Source: Fidelibacterota bacterium (lineage in GTDB: Bacteria > Fidelibacterota > UBA2242 > JAOZSR01). Taken from it: a stretch of 44,914 nucleotides of DNA. Each line of letters begins with the position of its first letter. Positions within the stretch are counted from its first letter, which is position 1. The position numbers and the translations under genes are program-made. The DNA lies in the NCBI GenBank assembly GCA_029939575.1, contig JAOZSR010000020.1, positions 1 to 44,914 on the forward strand, read 5' to 3'. Shown here one piece after another: positions 34,234-42,442 of the stretch. A model generated the notes under the pieces. The model searched no databases, was not told the origin of the DNA, and was given only the letters and a program-made list of their open reading frames with translations.

Positions 34234-35841
34234 TCATTCACTAAATTGTGATTTATTCAGATCTATTCCATTCTTTCTGTTTTTCATTAAATAATATGAA
34301 ATTCCATCTGTCAACGCCTGCCAACTTGCTTCTATAATATTTTCCGATACTCCAACAGTTCCCCAGGTATTTCCCCCGGCAGTAGAATCTATAAGCACAC
34401 GAACTTTTGCTGCAGTTGCATCTTTTGCATTGAGGACGCGCACCTTGTAATCAGACAACTTCATTTGTTCGATTTCAGGATATATTTCTGTCAATGCTTT
34501 TCTAAGAGCGTTATCAAGAGCGTTAACCGGACCATTTCCTTCGGCTGCTGTGTGTTCAAAATGTTCACCAACTTTTACCCGGATAGTCGCTTCTGAACGT
34601 ACTTCCTCTGTTTCATTTTTTTCTATAATAATCCTAAATCCAAGCAAATTGAAATATTCTTTATATTCCTCTTTAATTTTACTAATCAATAATTCCAGCG
34701 AACCCTCTGAGGCCTCATATTGAAAACCAAGATATTCGAGATCTTTGAGTTGTTTAACAATTTCAGGTATTTTTTCCTTGTGCGCATCAAGATCAATATT
34801 TAATTCTTTAGCTTTAAAAAGAATATTACTTCTTCCTGATAAATCAGAGACCAGCACCCGACGTCTGTTACCAACAGATTCCGGAGTAACATGCTCATAA
34901 CTTCTGCTATCTTTCATTACAGCACTGACGTGCACTCCGCCTTTATGAGCAAAAGCGCTTTTTCCTGTATATGGCATATTTGTAGGATGAGAAAGATTAG
35001 CAATTTCACTAACATAATGGGAAAGCTGAGTAAGACTGTTTAACTTTTCGGGGAAAATACAGGAAAAATTTAATTTTATTTGAAGATTTGGAATTACAAC
35101 ACAAAGATTCGCATTTCCACAACGCTCTCCATATCCATTAATTGTTCCCTGCACATGCTCGCATCCATTTTCAACTGCTACGATAGAATTTGCAACTGCC
35201 AGACCGGAATCATTATGAGCATGGATACCGAGCGAAGTATTCACATTTTCTTTAACTGTTTGCAGAATTGTAATAATTTCAGAAGGCATCGTTCCTCCAT
35301 TTGTATCACAAAGGCAGAGAACATCGGCTCCTGCTTTCTCTGCTTCTAATAATGTACTGATAGCATATTCCGGATTATCTTTAAAGCCATCAAAAAAATG
35401 TTCGGCATCATATATCACTTCTTTATTTTTTGATTTTAAATAAGCCACACTATCATTGATAAGTTCAAGATTTTTTTCCGGTGTAATTCTTAGAGCAGTT
35501 TTAACATGTAAAAGCCAGGATTTTCCAAAAATTGAAATTACCGGAGTTTCTGCATTTAAAAGAGCCTGAATATTTTGATCTTCTTCAACAGAATTTTTTG
35601 CCCTTCTAGTAGACCCAAAAGCTACAATTTTTGCATGTTTAAATGTTTCTTTCTTAGCAAGATTAAAAAATAACATATCTTTAGGATTTGAGCCGGGCCA
35701 ACCTCCCTCGATATAATCAACTCCAATATCATCTAACTGCCGGGCAATATGGATTTTGTCTTCAGCAGATAAAGAAACTTTTTCACTTTGTGTTCCATCA
35801 CGAAGAGTAGTATCAAATATTTTTATCTTTGCAGTTTTCAT
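34234..35841 (-). CDS. cimA: (R)-citramalate synthase
   Basis: A 535-residue LeuA relative that condenses pyruvate with acetyl-CoA, opening the threonine-independent route to 2-oxobutyrate and isoleucine. The features fit CimA rather than LeuA: IFDTTLRDGTQSEKVSLSAE, YIEGGWPGSNPKD near residue 45, TPEKNLELINDSVAYLK and a separate C-terminal regulatory half. It lies 4 bases behind ilvC and upstream of leuA-leuCD-leuB, whose products complete the route. Feedback by isoleucine is expected for the family. Confidence 0.93.
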   Translation of the reverse strand: MKTAKIKIFDTTLRDGTQSEKVSLSAEDKIHIARQLDDIGVDYIEGGWPGSNPKDMLFFNLAKKETFKHAKIVAFGSTRRAKNSVEEDQNIQALLNAETPVISIFGKSWLLHVKTALRITPEKNLELINDSVAYLKSKNKEVIYDAEHFFDGFKDNPEYAISTLLEAEKAGADVLCLCDTNGGTMPSEIITILQTVKENVNTSLGIHAHNDSGLAVANSIVAVENGCEHVQGTINGYGERCGNANLCVVIPNLQIKLNFSCIFPEKLNSLTQLSHYVSEIANLSHPTNMPYTGKSAFAHKGGVHVSAVMKDSRSYEHVTPESVGNRRRVLVSDLSGRSNILFKAKELNIDLDAHKEKIPEIVKQLKDLEYLGFQYEASEGSLELLISKIKEEYKEYFNLLGFRIIIEKNETEEVRSEATIRVKVGEHFEHTAAEGNGPVNALDNALRKALTEIYPEIEQMKLSDYKVRVLNAKDATAAKVRVLIDSTAGGNTWGTVGVSENIIEASWQALTDGISYYLMKNRKNGIDLNKSQFSE

Positions 35842-35845
35842 TTTG

Positions 35846-36847
35846 TTAATCCTTGTTATTTAGCCAGGGCATCATTTTGCGTAATTCCTTGCCTGTCTTT
35901 TCTAAAAGTAATTCACTATGTTCACGACGTAGTGCGTTTAAACTCGGTCTGCCAGCCTGGTTTTCTAAAATCCAATCCCTGGCAAATTTTCCTTTTTGAA
36001 TATCAGTTAAAATACCTTTCATGCGTTTTCTCGTATCTTCATCGATAACGCGTGGCCCACTTATAAAACCACCATATTCAGCAGTATCACTTACAGAATA
36101 ATTCATACCTTCTAATCCACCTTCATAAAAAAGATCAACAATAAGTTTCATTTCATGCAAACATTCAAAATAAGCAATTTCCGGCTGGTAACCTGCTTCT
36201 ACCAAAGTATCAAATCCGGCTTTAATTAGTTCGGAAGCACCTCCACAAAGTACAGCCTGTTCGCCAAAAAGATCAGTTTCTGTCTCTTCTCTGAAAGTTG
36301 TTTCTATAATTCCTGCCCGACCTGCGCCAATTCCACAGGCATGAGCTAAAGCAATGTCCTTTGCATTTCCGGAAGCATCCTGAAAAACGGCAATTAATGA
36401 AGGGACTCCGGCCCCGATTTCATATTGCCGTCTTACCAGATGTCCCGGACCTTTAGGAGCAACCATATAAACATCAATATCTTCAGAAGGTTTGATCTGA
36501 CCAAAATGAATATTAAATCCATGGGAAAACACTAACGCTTTTCCAGCAGTCATATTTTCCGCAATTTCACTGTAATATATTTGTTTTTGCAATTCATCAG
36601 GTAATAATATTTGCACTACATCTGCCTTTTTACTGGCTTCGCTTGCACTCATAGGTTCAAATCCATGTTTCTTCGCCAAGTTATAATTTTCAGAATCTTT
36701 GACTTCTGCTACAATTACATTATAGCCACTATCACGAAGATTTTGTGCCTGGGCATGTCCTTGGCTTCCATATCCGATTACAGCAATTGTTTTATCTTTT
36801 AATGTCTTTTTATTTGAATCTTTGTCATAATACATTTTTATAGCCAT
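35846..36847 (-). CDS. ilvC: Ketol-acid reductoisomerase (class I)
   Basis: A 333-residue enzyme that isomerises and reduces acetolactate and acetohydroxybutyrate. The Rossmann motif [21 protein letters not shown] and the Mg-binding regions [17 protein letters not shown] and [18 protein letters not shown] are clear. The cofactor-specificity loop after the second strand reads [10 protein letters not shown] (about 46-55), where NADPH-type enzymes usually carry a basic GLRKGSxSW-like stretch. That loss of Arg is unusual and may shift preference to NADH. AGGAGAG precedes the ATG. Confidence 0.96.
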   Translation of the reverse strand: MAIKMYYDKDSNKKTLKDKTIAVIGYGSQGHAQAQNLRDSGYNVIVAEVKDSENYNLAKKHGFEPMSASEASKKADVVQILLPDELQKQIYYSEIAENMTAGKALVFSHGFNIHFGQIKPSEDIDVYMVAPKGPGHLVRRQYEIGAGVPSLIAVFQDASGNAKDIALAHACGIGAGRAGIIETTFREETETDLFGEQAVLCGGASELIKAGFDTLVEAGYQPEIAYFECLHEMKLIVDLFYEGGLEGMNYSVSDTAEYGGFISGPRVIDEDTRKRMKGILTDIQKGKFARDWILENQAGRPSLNALRREHSELLLEKTGKELRKMMPWLNNKD

Positions 36848-36884
36848 TTTAATCTCTCCTGTTTCTTTATACTCTATTTATATT

Positions 36885-37379
36885 TTATTTAATTCCATTG
36901 TATTCAGTCATTGCAAATTCTCCACTTCGTACATATTCCTCAATTCCAAAGGGTTTTAACAATTCAATGAACCGATCTATTTTTCTTACGTGTCCGGTTA
37001 ATTCAACAATTAAATGAGCCTGGGCTACATCAAGTGGTTTTGCTTTGAATATTTCAATTAATTCAAACAAACCAGAGCGGGTTTTCAGATTTGATTTTAC
37101 TTTTAAAATAATGTATTCCCTTACTATATAATTGTTTTTATGAGAAATATCAACAACTTTTATTGTATCAATCAACTTATTTAATTGTTTAGTAACCTGT
37201 TCTATATGATGATCAGTTTCATTAATTACAAGACTGATTTTATAAATATCCGACAATTCTGTTGGTGCCCCAATTGCACTTTCAATATTATATCCTCTTT
37301 GAGCAAGTAAACCGGTAATTCTTGCCAAAATTCCAACTTTATTGGCTACAGTAATGATTATTGTATGTTTTTCTTTCAT
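36885..37379 (-). CDS. ilvN: Acetolactate synthase small (regulatory) subunit
   Basis: A 164-residue two-domain regulatory subunit; the length is that of IlvH/IlvN. The ACT domain starts HTIIITVANKVGILARITGLLAQRGYNIES. The C-terminal ALS_ss domain includes VRKIDRFIELLKPFGI. It binds valine and confers feedback inhibition on IlvB. Its ATG overlaps the ilvB stop (ATGA), so subunit ratios are probably set by coupling. Confidence 0.95.
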   Translation of the reverse strand: MKEKHTIIITVANKVGILARITGLLAQRGYNIESAIGAPTELSDIYKISLVINETDHHIEQVTKQLNKLIDTIKVVDISHKNNYIVREYIILKVKSNLKTRSGLFELIEIFKAKPLDVAQAHLIVELTGHVRKIDRFIELLKPFGIEEYVRSGEFAMTEYNGIK

Positions 37380-39112
37380 CTTATATCCTCCATGATTATT
37401 TCATTATTTTTTTTACCAGCCGGAACCATGGGAAAAACATTTTCCTCTTCTTTTACAATAAATTCCATTAATACAGGTCCATTTGTTTCAAAACCCTTTT
37501 TCAACACTTTATCAACTTCTGAGGGTTTATTAACCCGAAAACCTGTTACCCCATTAGCTTCAGCAACTTTTACAAAATCAGGATAGTATATCTCTGTACA
37601 ATTTTCATTAGGGCCACTACACTGAGGAGAACAATCGGGTGTCTGTTTTAGGCAAGTACCTGAATAATTTTTATCCCAGAACATATCCTGCCATTGCCGA
37701 ACCATACCTAAAAAGGAATTATTAAGAACAATTATTTTCACAGGAATTCTATTTATTGCACAAGTTGCAAGTTCCTGGATATTCATCTGAATACTACCAT
37801 CACCGGAAATTGTAACTACTGTTTTATCAGGAGAACCATAGGCCGCACCCATAGCAGCAGGAAGACCAAATCCCATAGTTCCAAGACCACCGGAGGTTAT
37901 TAGTTTGCGTGGTTTTTGATGATGATAAAACTGGGCAGTCCACATTTGATGTTGTCCTACATCTGTTGCAACAATTAATTCTTCATCTGCAACTTCATTG
38001 ATCCTATCAATAACATATTGAGGTAAAATTTCTCCATCCGTTGGTTGGTTATAGTGCAGTTTATACTTTTCCAACCATTTTTCCACTTTATCATTCCAGG
38101 AATTTTTCTCCCTTGGTATTACAGATTCATTCAATTTTAATAAAGCATCTTTAGCATCGCCAACAATTGGAATATCAGCATTAATATTTTTACTTATTTC
38201 TGCCGGATCTATATCAATATGTGCCACTTTTGCCTGAGTTACAAATGAATGTCTTGGTCCGGTTATCCTGTCATCAAACCTGGCTCCGATTGCTATCAAT
38301 AAATCACATTCACTTATTGCATAATTTGCCGGAATAGTACCATGCATTCCTGGCATTCCCAGAAAAAGTGGATGATCAAAAGAAACCGATCCAAGTCCCA
38401 TCAATGTTGTCACAATCGGAATATTTGTCTTTTCAGCTAATTTGACTAATTCATCATGGGCTTGGGAAATTACAATACCGCCACCAGTATAAAGCAATGG
38501 TTTTTTGGAACTTTTTATAGCATTAGCTAATTTTTTAATCTGCTTTGGATTAGCCTTTTCTACTGGCTTATACCCGGGTAAAGTAATTTTTTCGGGATAT
38601 TTATAATCCTTCAAATTGGCCATGGAAATATCCACCGGAATATCAATTGTAACTGGTCCGGGTCGCCCACTTCTGGCAATATGGAAGGCTTCATTAATAA
38701 TATTTGGAAGTTCTTTAACACTCTGAACAAGAAAATTATGTTTGCATATTGTCCTGGTAAGACCAACCATATCAGTTTCCTGGAAGGCATCTGTACCAAT
38801 ATTTCCTGACGGAACCTGTCCCGAAATAACTACAATAGGAATCGAATCCAGTTTTGCAGTGGCAATACCAGTAATAGCATTGGTAGCTCCCGGACCGGAT
38901 GTAACAATGCTAACTCCGACTTTCCCGGTTGCCCTGGCATATCCATCAGCAGCATGTACTGCACCCTGTTCATGACGAGTAAGTAAAAATTTAATTTTGT
39001 CAGTTTTATACAAGATATCAAATATTGGAATAACTACACCTCCGGGATATCCAAATATTGTATCTACTTTTTCTCTAATCAATCCATCGATTAATATTTC
39101 TGCACCATTCAT
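37376..39112 (-). CDS. ilvB: Acetolactate synthase large (catalytic) subunit
   Basis: A 578-residue ThDP/FAD enzyme making acetolactate from pyruvate and acetohydroxybutyrate with 2-oxobutyrate. The catalytic Glu lies in VDTIFGYPGGVVIPIFD, with HEQGAVHAADGYARATG, the FAD region and the ThDP motif SGDGSIQMNIQELAT to IIVLNNSFLGMVRQWQ. A cysteine-containing insertion (Cys487, 494, 498, 505) follows the ThDP domain in YSGTCLKQTPDC and nearby. AAGGA precedes the ATG, and the gene is 17 bases behind ilvD. Confidence 0.96.
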   Translation of the reverse strand: MNGAEILIDGLIREKVDTIFGYPGGVVIPIFDILYKTDKIKFLLTRHEQGAVHAADGYARATGKVGVSIVTSGPGATNAITGIATAKLDSIPIVVISGQVPSGNIGTDAFQETDMVGLTRTICKHNFLVQSVKELPNIINEAFHIARSGRPGPVTIDIPVDISMANLKDYKYPEKITLPGYKPVEKANPKQIKKLANAIKSSKKPLLYTGGGIVISQAHDELVKLAEKTNIPIVTTLMGLGSVSFDHPLFLGMPGMHGTIPANYAISECDLLIAIGARFDDRITGPRHSFVTQAKVAHIDIDPAEISKNINADIPIVGDAKDALLKLNESVIPREKNSWNDKVEKWLEKYKLHYNQPTDGEILPQYVIDRINEVADEELIVATDVGQHQMWTAQFYHHQKPRKLITSGGLGTMGFGLPAAMGAAYGSPDKTVVTISGDGSIQMNIQELATCAINRIPVKIIVLNNSFLGMVRQWQDMFWDKNYSGTCLKQTPDCSPQCSGPNENCTEIYYPDFVKVAEANGVTGFRVNKPSEVDKVLKKGFETNGPVLMEFIVKEEENVFPMVPAGKKNNEIIMEDIR

Positions 39113-39129
39113 AATTATGTCCTTAATAG

Positions 39130-40797
39130 TTAAGATTTTAGTATTGCACCAACACTGGCAGATGATGCTAATTTTCTATAACGTCCTAAAACTCCTTTAA
39201 TATCTTTTGATTTTTTTGGTTTCCATACTTTTCTTCTCTGTTTCAATTCATCCGGAGTTATCAATACATCTAATTTTCCATTTGGGATATCTATCGCGAT
39301 ACGATCACCTTCTTTTAATAATCCAATAGGACCTCCAACTGCTGCCTCCGGAGCGATATGTCCGATACAGGCTCCTCTGGTTCCTCCTGAAAAACGTCCA
39401 TCTGTTATCAATGCCACACTTTCACCGAGACCACGTCCCATAATATAAGAAGTTGGTGAAAGCATCTCCTGCATTCCCGGGCCACCTTTTGGACCTTCAT
39501 TACGAATGACACAAACATCGCCTGATTTCACCTTTCCTGCCAGGATTCCCTTGCAGGCTTCTTCCTGGTTTTCAAAAATAACAGCAGGACCTTCGAAAAC
39601 TCTCATTTCTTCGGCAACTCCGGCATATTTCACAACACTTCCATCAGGAGCAAGATTTCCAGTCAAAACCGCTAATCCACCGGTTTGGCTATAGGCATTA
39701 TCTATATTTCGAATTACATCATTATTTATAATATCCTGGCCTTTTACATTTTCATATAATGTCTTGCCGGTTACAGTCATTGTGTTTGGGTTCAGCAAAC
39801 CATTTTCTTTAAATAATTCATTCAAAATCGCACTAATACCACCAGCCTGATCAACATCTTCCATGTGAAATTGACTGGAGGGTGAAACTTTACAAATATT
39901 TTTTGTTCTTTTTGATATTTGATGAATTTGATCAAGAGTATATTCGACATTAGCTTCCTGGGCTACTGCCAAAGTATGAAGTACGGTATTTGTTGACCCT
40001 CCCATAGCCATATCAAGGATAATTGCATTATCAAAGGACTCTGTATTAATAATATCAGAGGGCTTTAAATCTTCTCTTACCATTTCAATTATCCGTTTAC
40101 CGGCAATTTTGAATAATTCTTCACGTTTTTTATCCTCTGCCAGGATAGTTCCATTACCAGGCAATGCAATTCCTAATGCTTCACAAAGACAATTCATTGA
40201 ATTTGCAGTAAACATTCCTGAGCAGCTTCCCCAACCGGGACATGCATTATTTTCAATATCCAATAACTCCTGCTCTGTAATTTTATTTTCTTTTAATTCT
40301 CCAATCCCTTCAAAAACCGAGATAAGATCAACCACTTTTCCAGAAGAAGTTTTTCCCGCTTTCATAGGCCCGCCAGAGACAAAAATTGACGGAATATCAA
40401 CTCGCATGGTTGCCATCAACATTCCTGGAACAATTTTATCACAATTTGGAATACACACTAACCCGTCAAAGCAATGAGCTGCTACCATAGTTTCTACAGA
40501 ATCTGCAATTATTTCTCGGCTGGAAAGACTATATTTCATTCCATTATGCCCCATAGAAATACCATCACAAACTCCAATTGTATTAAATACAAATGGAATT
40601 CCACCTGCATCAATTATAGATTGTTTAACTATCTCCCCGACTTTGTTTAAATTTTTATGCCCTGGTACAATGTCGTTATAAGAATTCGCAATGCCGATAA
40701 ATGGTTTCTGCATATCTGCATCCGTCAGCCCCACAGCTTTTAATAGTGACCTGTGTGGCGCTTTCTCAATTCCTTTTTTAATTTTATCACTGTTCAT
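39130..40797 (-). CDS. ilvD: Dihydroxy-acid dehydratase
   Basis: A 555-residue Fe-S enzyme that dehydrates dihydroxyisovalerate and dihydroxymethylvalerate to the keto acids. Fe-S and metal motifs are present: [34 protein letters not shown] and [20 protein letters not shown]. It is the first structural gene of the ilv-leu operon, starting 36 bases beyond the 3' arm of the attenuator hairpin, with AAGGA upstream of the ATG. Its expression should thus depend directly on read-through of the attenuator. Confidence 0.96.
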   Translation of the reverse strand: MNSDKIKKGIEKAPHRSLLKAVGLTDADMQKPFIGIANSYNDIVPGHKNLNKVGEIVKQSIIDAGGIPFVFNTIGVCDGISMGHNGMKYSLSSREIIADSVETMVAAHCFDGLVCIPNCDKIVPGMLMATMRVDIPSIFVSGGPMKAGKTSSGKVVDLISVFEGIGELKENKITEQELLDIENNACPGWGSCSGMFTANSMNCLCEALGIALPGNGTILAEDKKREELFKIAGKRIIEMVREDLKPSDIINTESFDNAIILDMAMGGSTNTVLHTLAVAQEANVEYTLDQIHQISKRTKNICKVSPSSQFHMEDVDQAGGISAILNELFKENGLLNPNTMTVTGKTLYENVKGQDIINNDVIRNIDNAYSQTGGLAVLTGNLAPDGSVVKYAGVAEEMRVFEGPAVIFENQEEACKGILAGKVKSGDVCVIRNEGPKGGPGMQEMLSPTSYIMGRGLGESVALITDGRFSGGTRGACIGHIAPEAAVGGPIGLLKEGDRIAIDIPNGKLDVLITPDELKQRRKVWKPKKSKDIKGVLGRYRKLASSASVGAILKS

Positions 40798-40825
40798 TTT
40801 TTTTCCATTTCCTTAAAATTTTAAT

Positions 40826-40860
40826 AAAAAAAAACCCCTTCCGGTGTTTCGGAAGGGGTT
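40826..40860 (-). terminator. Attenuator: intrinsic terminator in the ilv operon leader
   Basis: On the minus strand AACCCCTTCCG (40860-40850) and CGGAAGGGGTT (40843-40833) form a perfect 11-base stem with a 6-base loop, extended by A-T pairs. It is followed by nine U residues (40834-40826). It lies between the leader peptide stop (40889) and ilvD, so it would stop transcription before the operon unless an alternative fold forms. Confidence 0.93.
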
Positions 40861-40901
40861 TTTAAAAATTTTTGTCTATTTTATTTTATCAATCCCTTCC
40901 G
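40850..40901 (-). promoter_or_regulatory. Antiterminator: alternative pairing with the leader coding region
   Basis: The end of the leader peptide gene contains CGGAAGGGATT (40901-40891), nearly identical to the terminator's 3' arm CGGAAGGGGTT. It can pair with the terminator's 5' arm AACCCCTTCCG (40860-40850) with one mismatch. The two pairings exclude each other. A ribosome that finishes the leader covers codons 24-27 and frees the terminator. A ribosome stalled at the Ile/Leu codons upstream leaves the antiterminator free. This is the classic amino-acid attenuation layout; the mechanism is inferred from sequence. Confidence 0.85.
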
Positions 40902-40972
40902 TGTATATTCACGAGTAAGATAATAATTGTTGGAATAAGATTTGTAATAATAATATTTCGTAATGATGTCAT
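40889..40972 (-). CDS. ilvL: Branched-chain amino-acid leader peptide of the ilv-leu operon
   Basis: A 27-residue reading frame with an AAAGAAGATT ribosome-site region, ATG at 40972 and TGA at 40891-40889. The peptide starts MTSLR and continues NIIITNLIPTIIILLVN. Thirteen residues are Ile, Leu or Val (8 Ile, 4 Leu, 1 Val) and three are Thr. The runs Ile7-9 and Ile16-18/Leu19-20/Val21 are ideal stalling points when charged tRNA is scarce. It is placed 29 bases before the attenuator hairpin. It parallels the ilv leader peptides of enteric bacteria in design, though not in sequence. Confidence 0.9.
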   Translation of the reverse strand: MTSLRNIIITNLIPTIIILLVNIHGRD

Positions 40973-41001
40973 TTTAATCTTCTTTATTTTTTTCTACATA
41001 A

Positions 41002-41030
41002 ATTTTACACTATTTAATCAGAATATGCAA
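41002..41030 (-). promoter_or_regulatory. Probable sigma-70-type promoter of the ilv-leu operon
   Basis: On the minus strand TTGCAT (41030-41025) and TAAAAT (41007-41002) are separated by exactly 17 bases. They would start RNA about 23 bases before the leader peptide ATG. A second possible pair, TTAGCA and TATAAT with 16-base spacing, lies about 30 bases further upstream. The rest of the divergent gap up to 41287 is AT-rich and shows no gene; the plus-strand promoter for the next gene could not be fixed. Confidence 0.55.
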
Positions 41031-41287
41031 ATATTTTTTTGATTATATTGAAAAAAATACAATTGCTAAATATAATTAAGTATCTGCTACAATCAACTTA
41101 ATTATTGTTAAAGAATACAAGTTTTTTTGAAAATGTAACGGTCTTGTTCATTCTTCTTTACTAAAGACAGAATCGATGGTTAAGAAAAAGAACTTCACAG
41201 AGTCTAAAAAATCATAATACTAATGGAATAAATCTCTATGTTTTGTAAATTAATATATTAATATTAGATTTATGATTGGAGGAAAAA

Positions 41288-42130
41288 ATGAATGAAAATA
41301 TTTTGTATAACTGGGGAAAATTTTTCACTAAAGATAAAATAGAATTATTTGAACAGCGTTGGGAGCCTGAAAAAATTAAAGCCATTGTAATAATTATTCA
41401 CGGCCTTGGTGAACACAGTAGCAGGTATGAAAATATAGCAAAATTTCTGGTCAAAGAAGGCTATGGAGTAGAAACCTGGGATCACCGGGGGCATGGAAAA
41501 TCTAAAGGTTTAACAGCTTATATCAACTCTTTTGATGAATATCTTGATGATCTGGAAATTTTTATTGAGCGTGTAAAAACCCGCCATCCCGATCTACCGA
41601 TTTTTATCCTGGGCCACAGCATGGGTGGCGCCATTGCAGCTGCTTATGGAATTGAGAGAGATCAGAATTTTAAAGGAATGTTGTTGAGTGCTTCTGCTAT
41701 TAAGATCAGTAAAAATATTTCTCCATTTATGGTTAAACTGGCAATAATTTTAAGTAAAATATTTCCAAAGTTAAAAACAATAAAGTTGGATAGTAATGAT
41801 ATTTCTCATGATCCGGAAATTGTTAAAAAATATCAAACAGATCCACTTGTATATAATGGAGGAATTCCAGCCAGAACCGGAGCAGAGTTGAACGGGGCTG
41901 TAACAAGAGTTCAAAGCCAGGCATTAAAATTTAATATGCCTGTACTAATCATGCATGGATCAGGTGATAAAATGGCCGATCCCGAGGGAAGCAAAACCTT
42001 TTACCAAAATATTTCCTCAAAAGATAAAACTTTGAAAATTTATGATGATTTCTTTCATGAAATTATGAACGAAATCGAAAAGGAAAGAGTATATTCTGAT
42101 ATTTTAAATTGGCTGGAGGAACGTGTTTGA
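41288..42130 (+). CDS. Alpha/beta hydrolase, monoacylglycerol lipase-like
   Basis: A 280-residue serine hydrolase of the Hydrolase_4 (MGLL/lysophospholipase) group that should release fatty acids from monoacylglycerols or similar esters. The catalytic triad is visible: Ser111 in GHSMGGA, Asp227 in HGSGDKMAD, His257 in FFHEIMNE. The oxyanion motif is IIIHGLGEHSSRY. The ATG at 41288 has GGAGG five bases upstream; a TTG at 41276 would start before that site. It is the first of a plus-strand series that includes glycerol kinase, so glycerol freed from lipids could be phosphorylated by the downstream enzyme. Confidence 0.9.
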   Translation: MNENILYNWGKFFTKDKIELFEQRWEPEKIKAIVIIIHGLGEHSSRYENIAKFLVKEGYGVETWDHRGHGKSKGLTAYINSFDEYLDDLEIFIERVKTRHPDLPIFILGHSMGGAIAAAYGIERDQNFKGMLLSASAIKISKNISPFMVKLAIILSKIFPKLKTIKLDSNDISHDPEIVKKYQTDPLVYNGGIPARTGAELNGAVTRVQSQALKFNMPVLIMHGSGDKMADPEGSKTFYQNISSKDKTLKIYDDFFHEIMNEIEKERVYSDILNWLEERV

Positions 42131-42208
42131 TTAAAAATTACCGGGACAAAATTTCAGAAATCAAAAAATTGAATATTTGCTCCAAATTATCATAAAGAAG
42201 AGGAAAAA

Positions 42209-42427
42209 ATGCAAGAAACCATTAAGATTGAAACTCCGTTCATAAAACTTGATTCACTTCTAAAATTTGCTGATATTGGCGGAAGTGGTGGAATGAGTAA
42301 AATGATTATTCAAGACGGTTTAGTCGAAGTAAATGGTGAAATCAATACTCAAAGGGGGAAAAAAATCTATCCCGGGAATACAATAAAAATATTCTTAGAA
42401 GAAGAAATTACTTTGATAATTGAATAA
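42209..42427 (+). CDS. S4-domain RNA-binding protein (YbcJ/YaaA-like)
   Basis: A 72-residue protein that is a single S4 domain: FIKLDSLLKFADIGGSGGMS, then IIQDGLVEVNGEINTQRGKK and YPGNTIKI. This length and the GSGG motif match the small YbcJ/YaaA family, which bind structured RNA, probably rRNA. GAAGAGG precedes the ATG. It is 15 bases before glpK, so the two are cotranscribed, but no functional link is apparent. Confidence 0.9.
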   Translation: MQETIKIETPFIKLDSLLKFADIGGSGGMSKMIIQDGLVEVNGEINTQRGKKIYPGNTIKIFLEEEITLIIE

Positions 42428-42442
42428 TTTTAGGGAGTTTAC

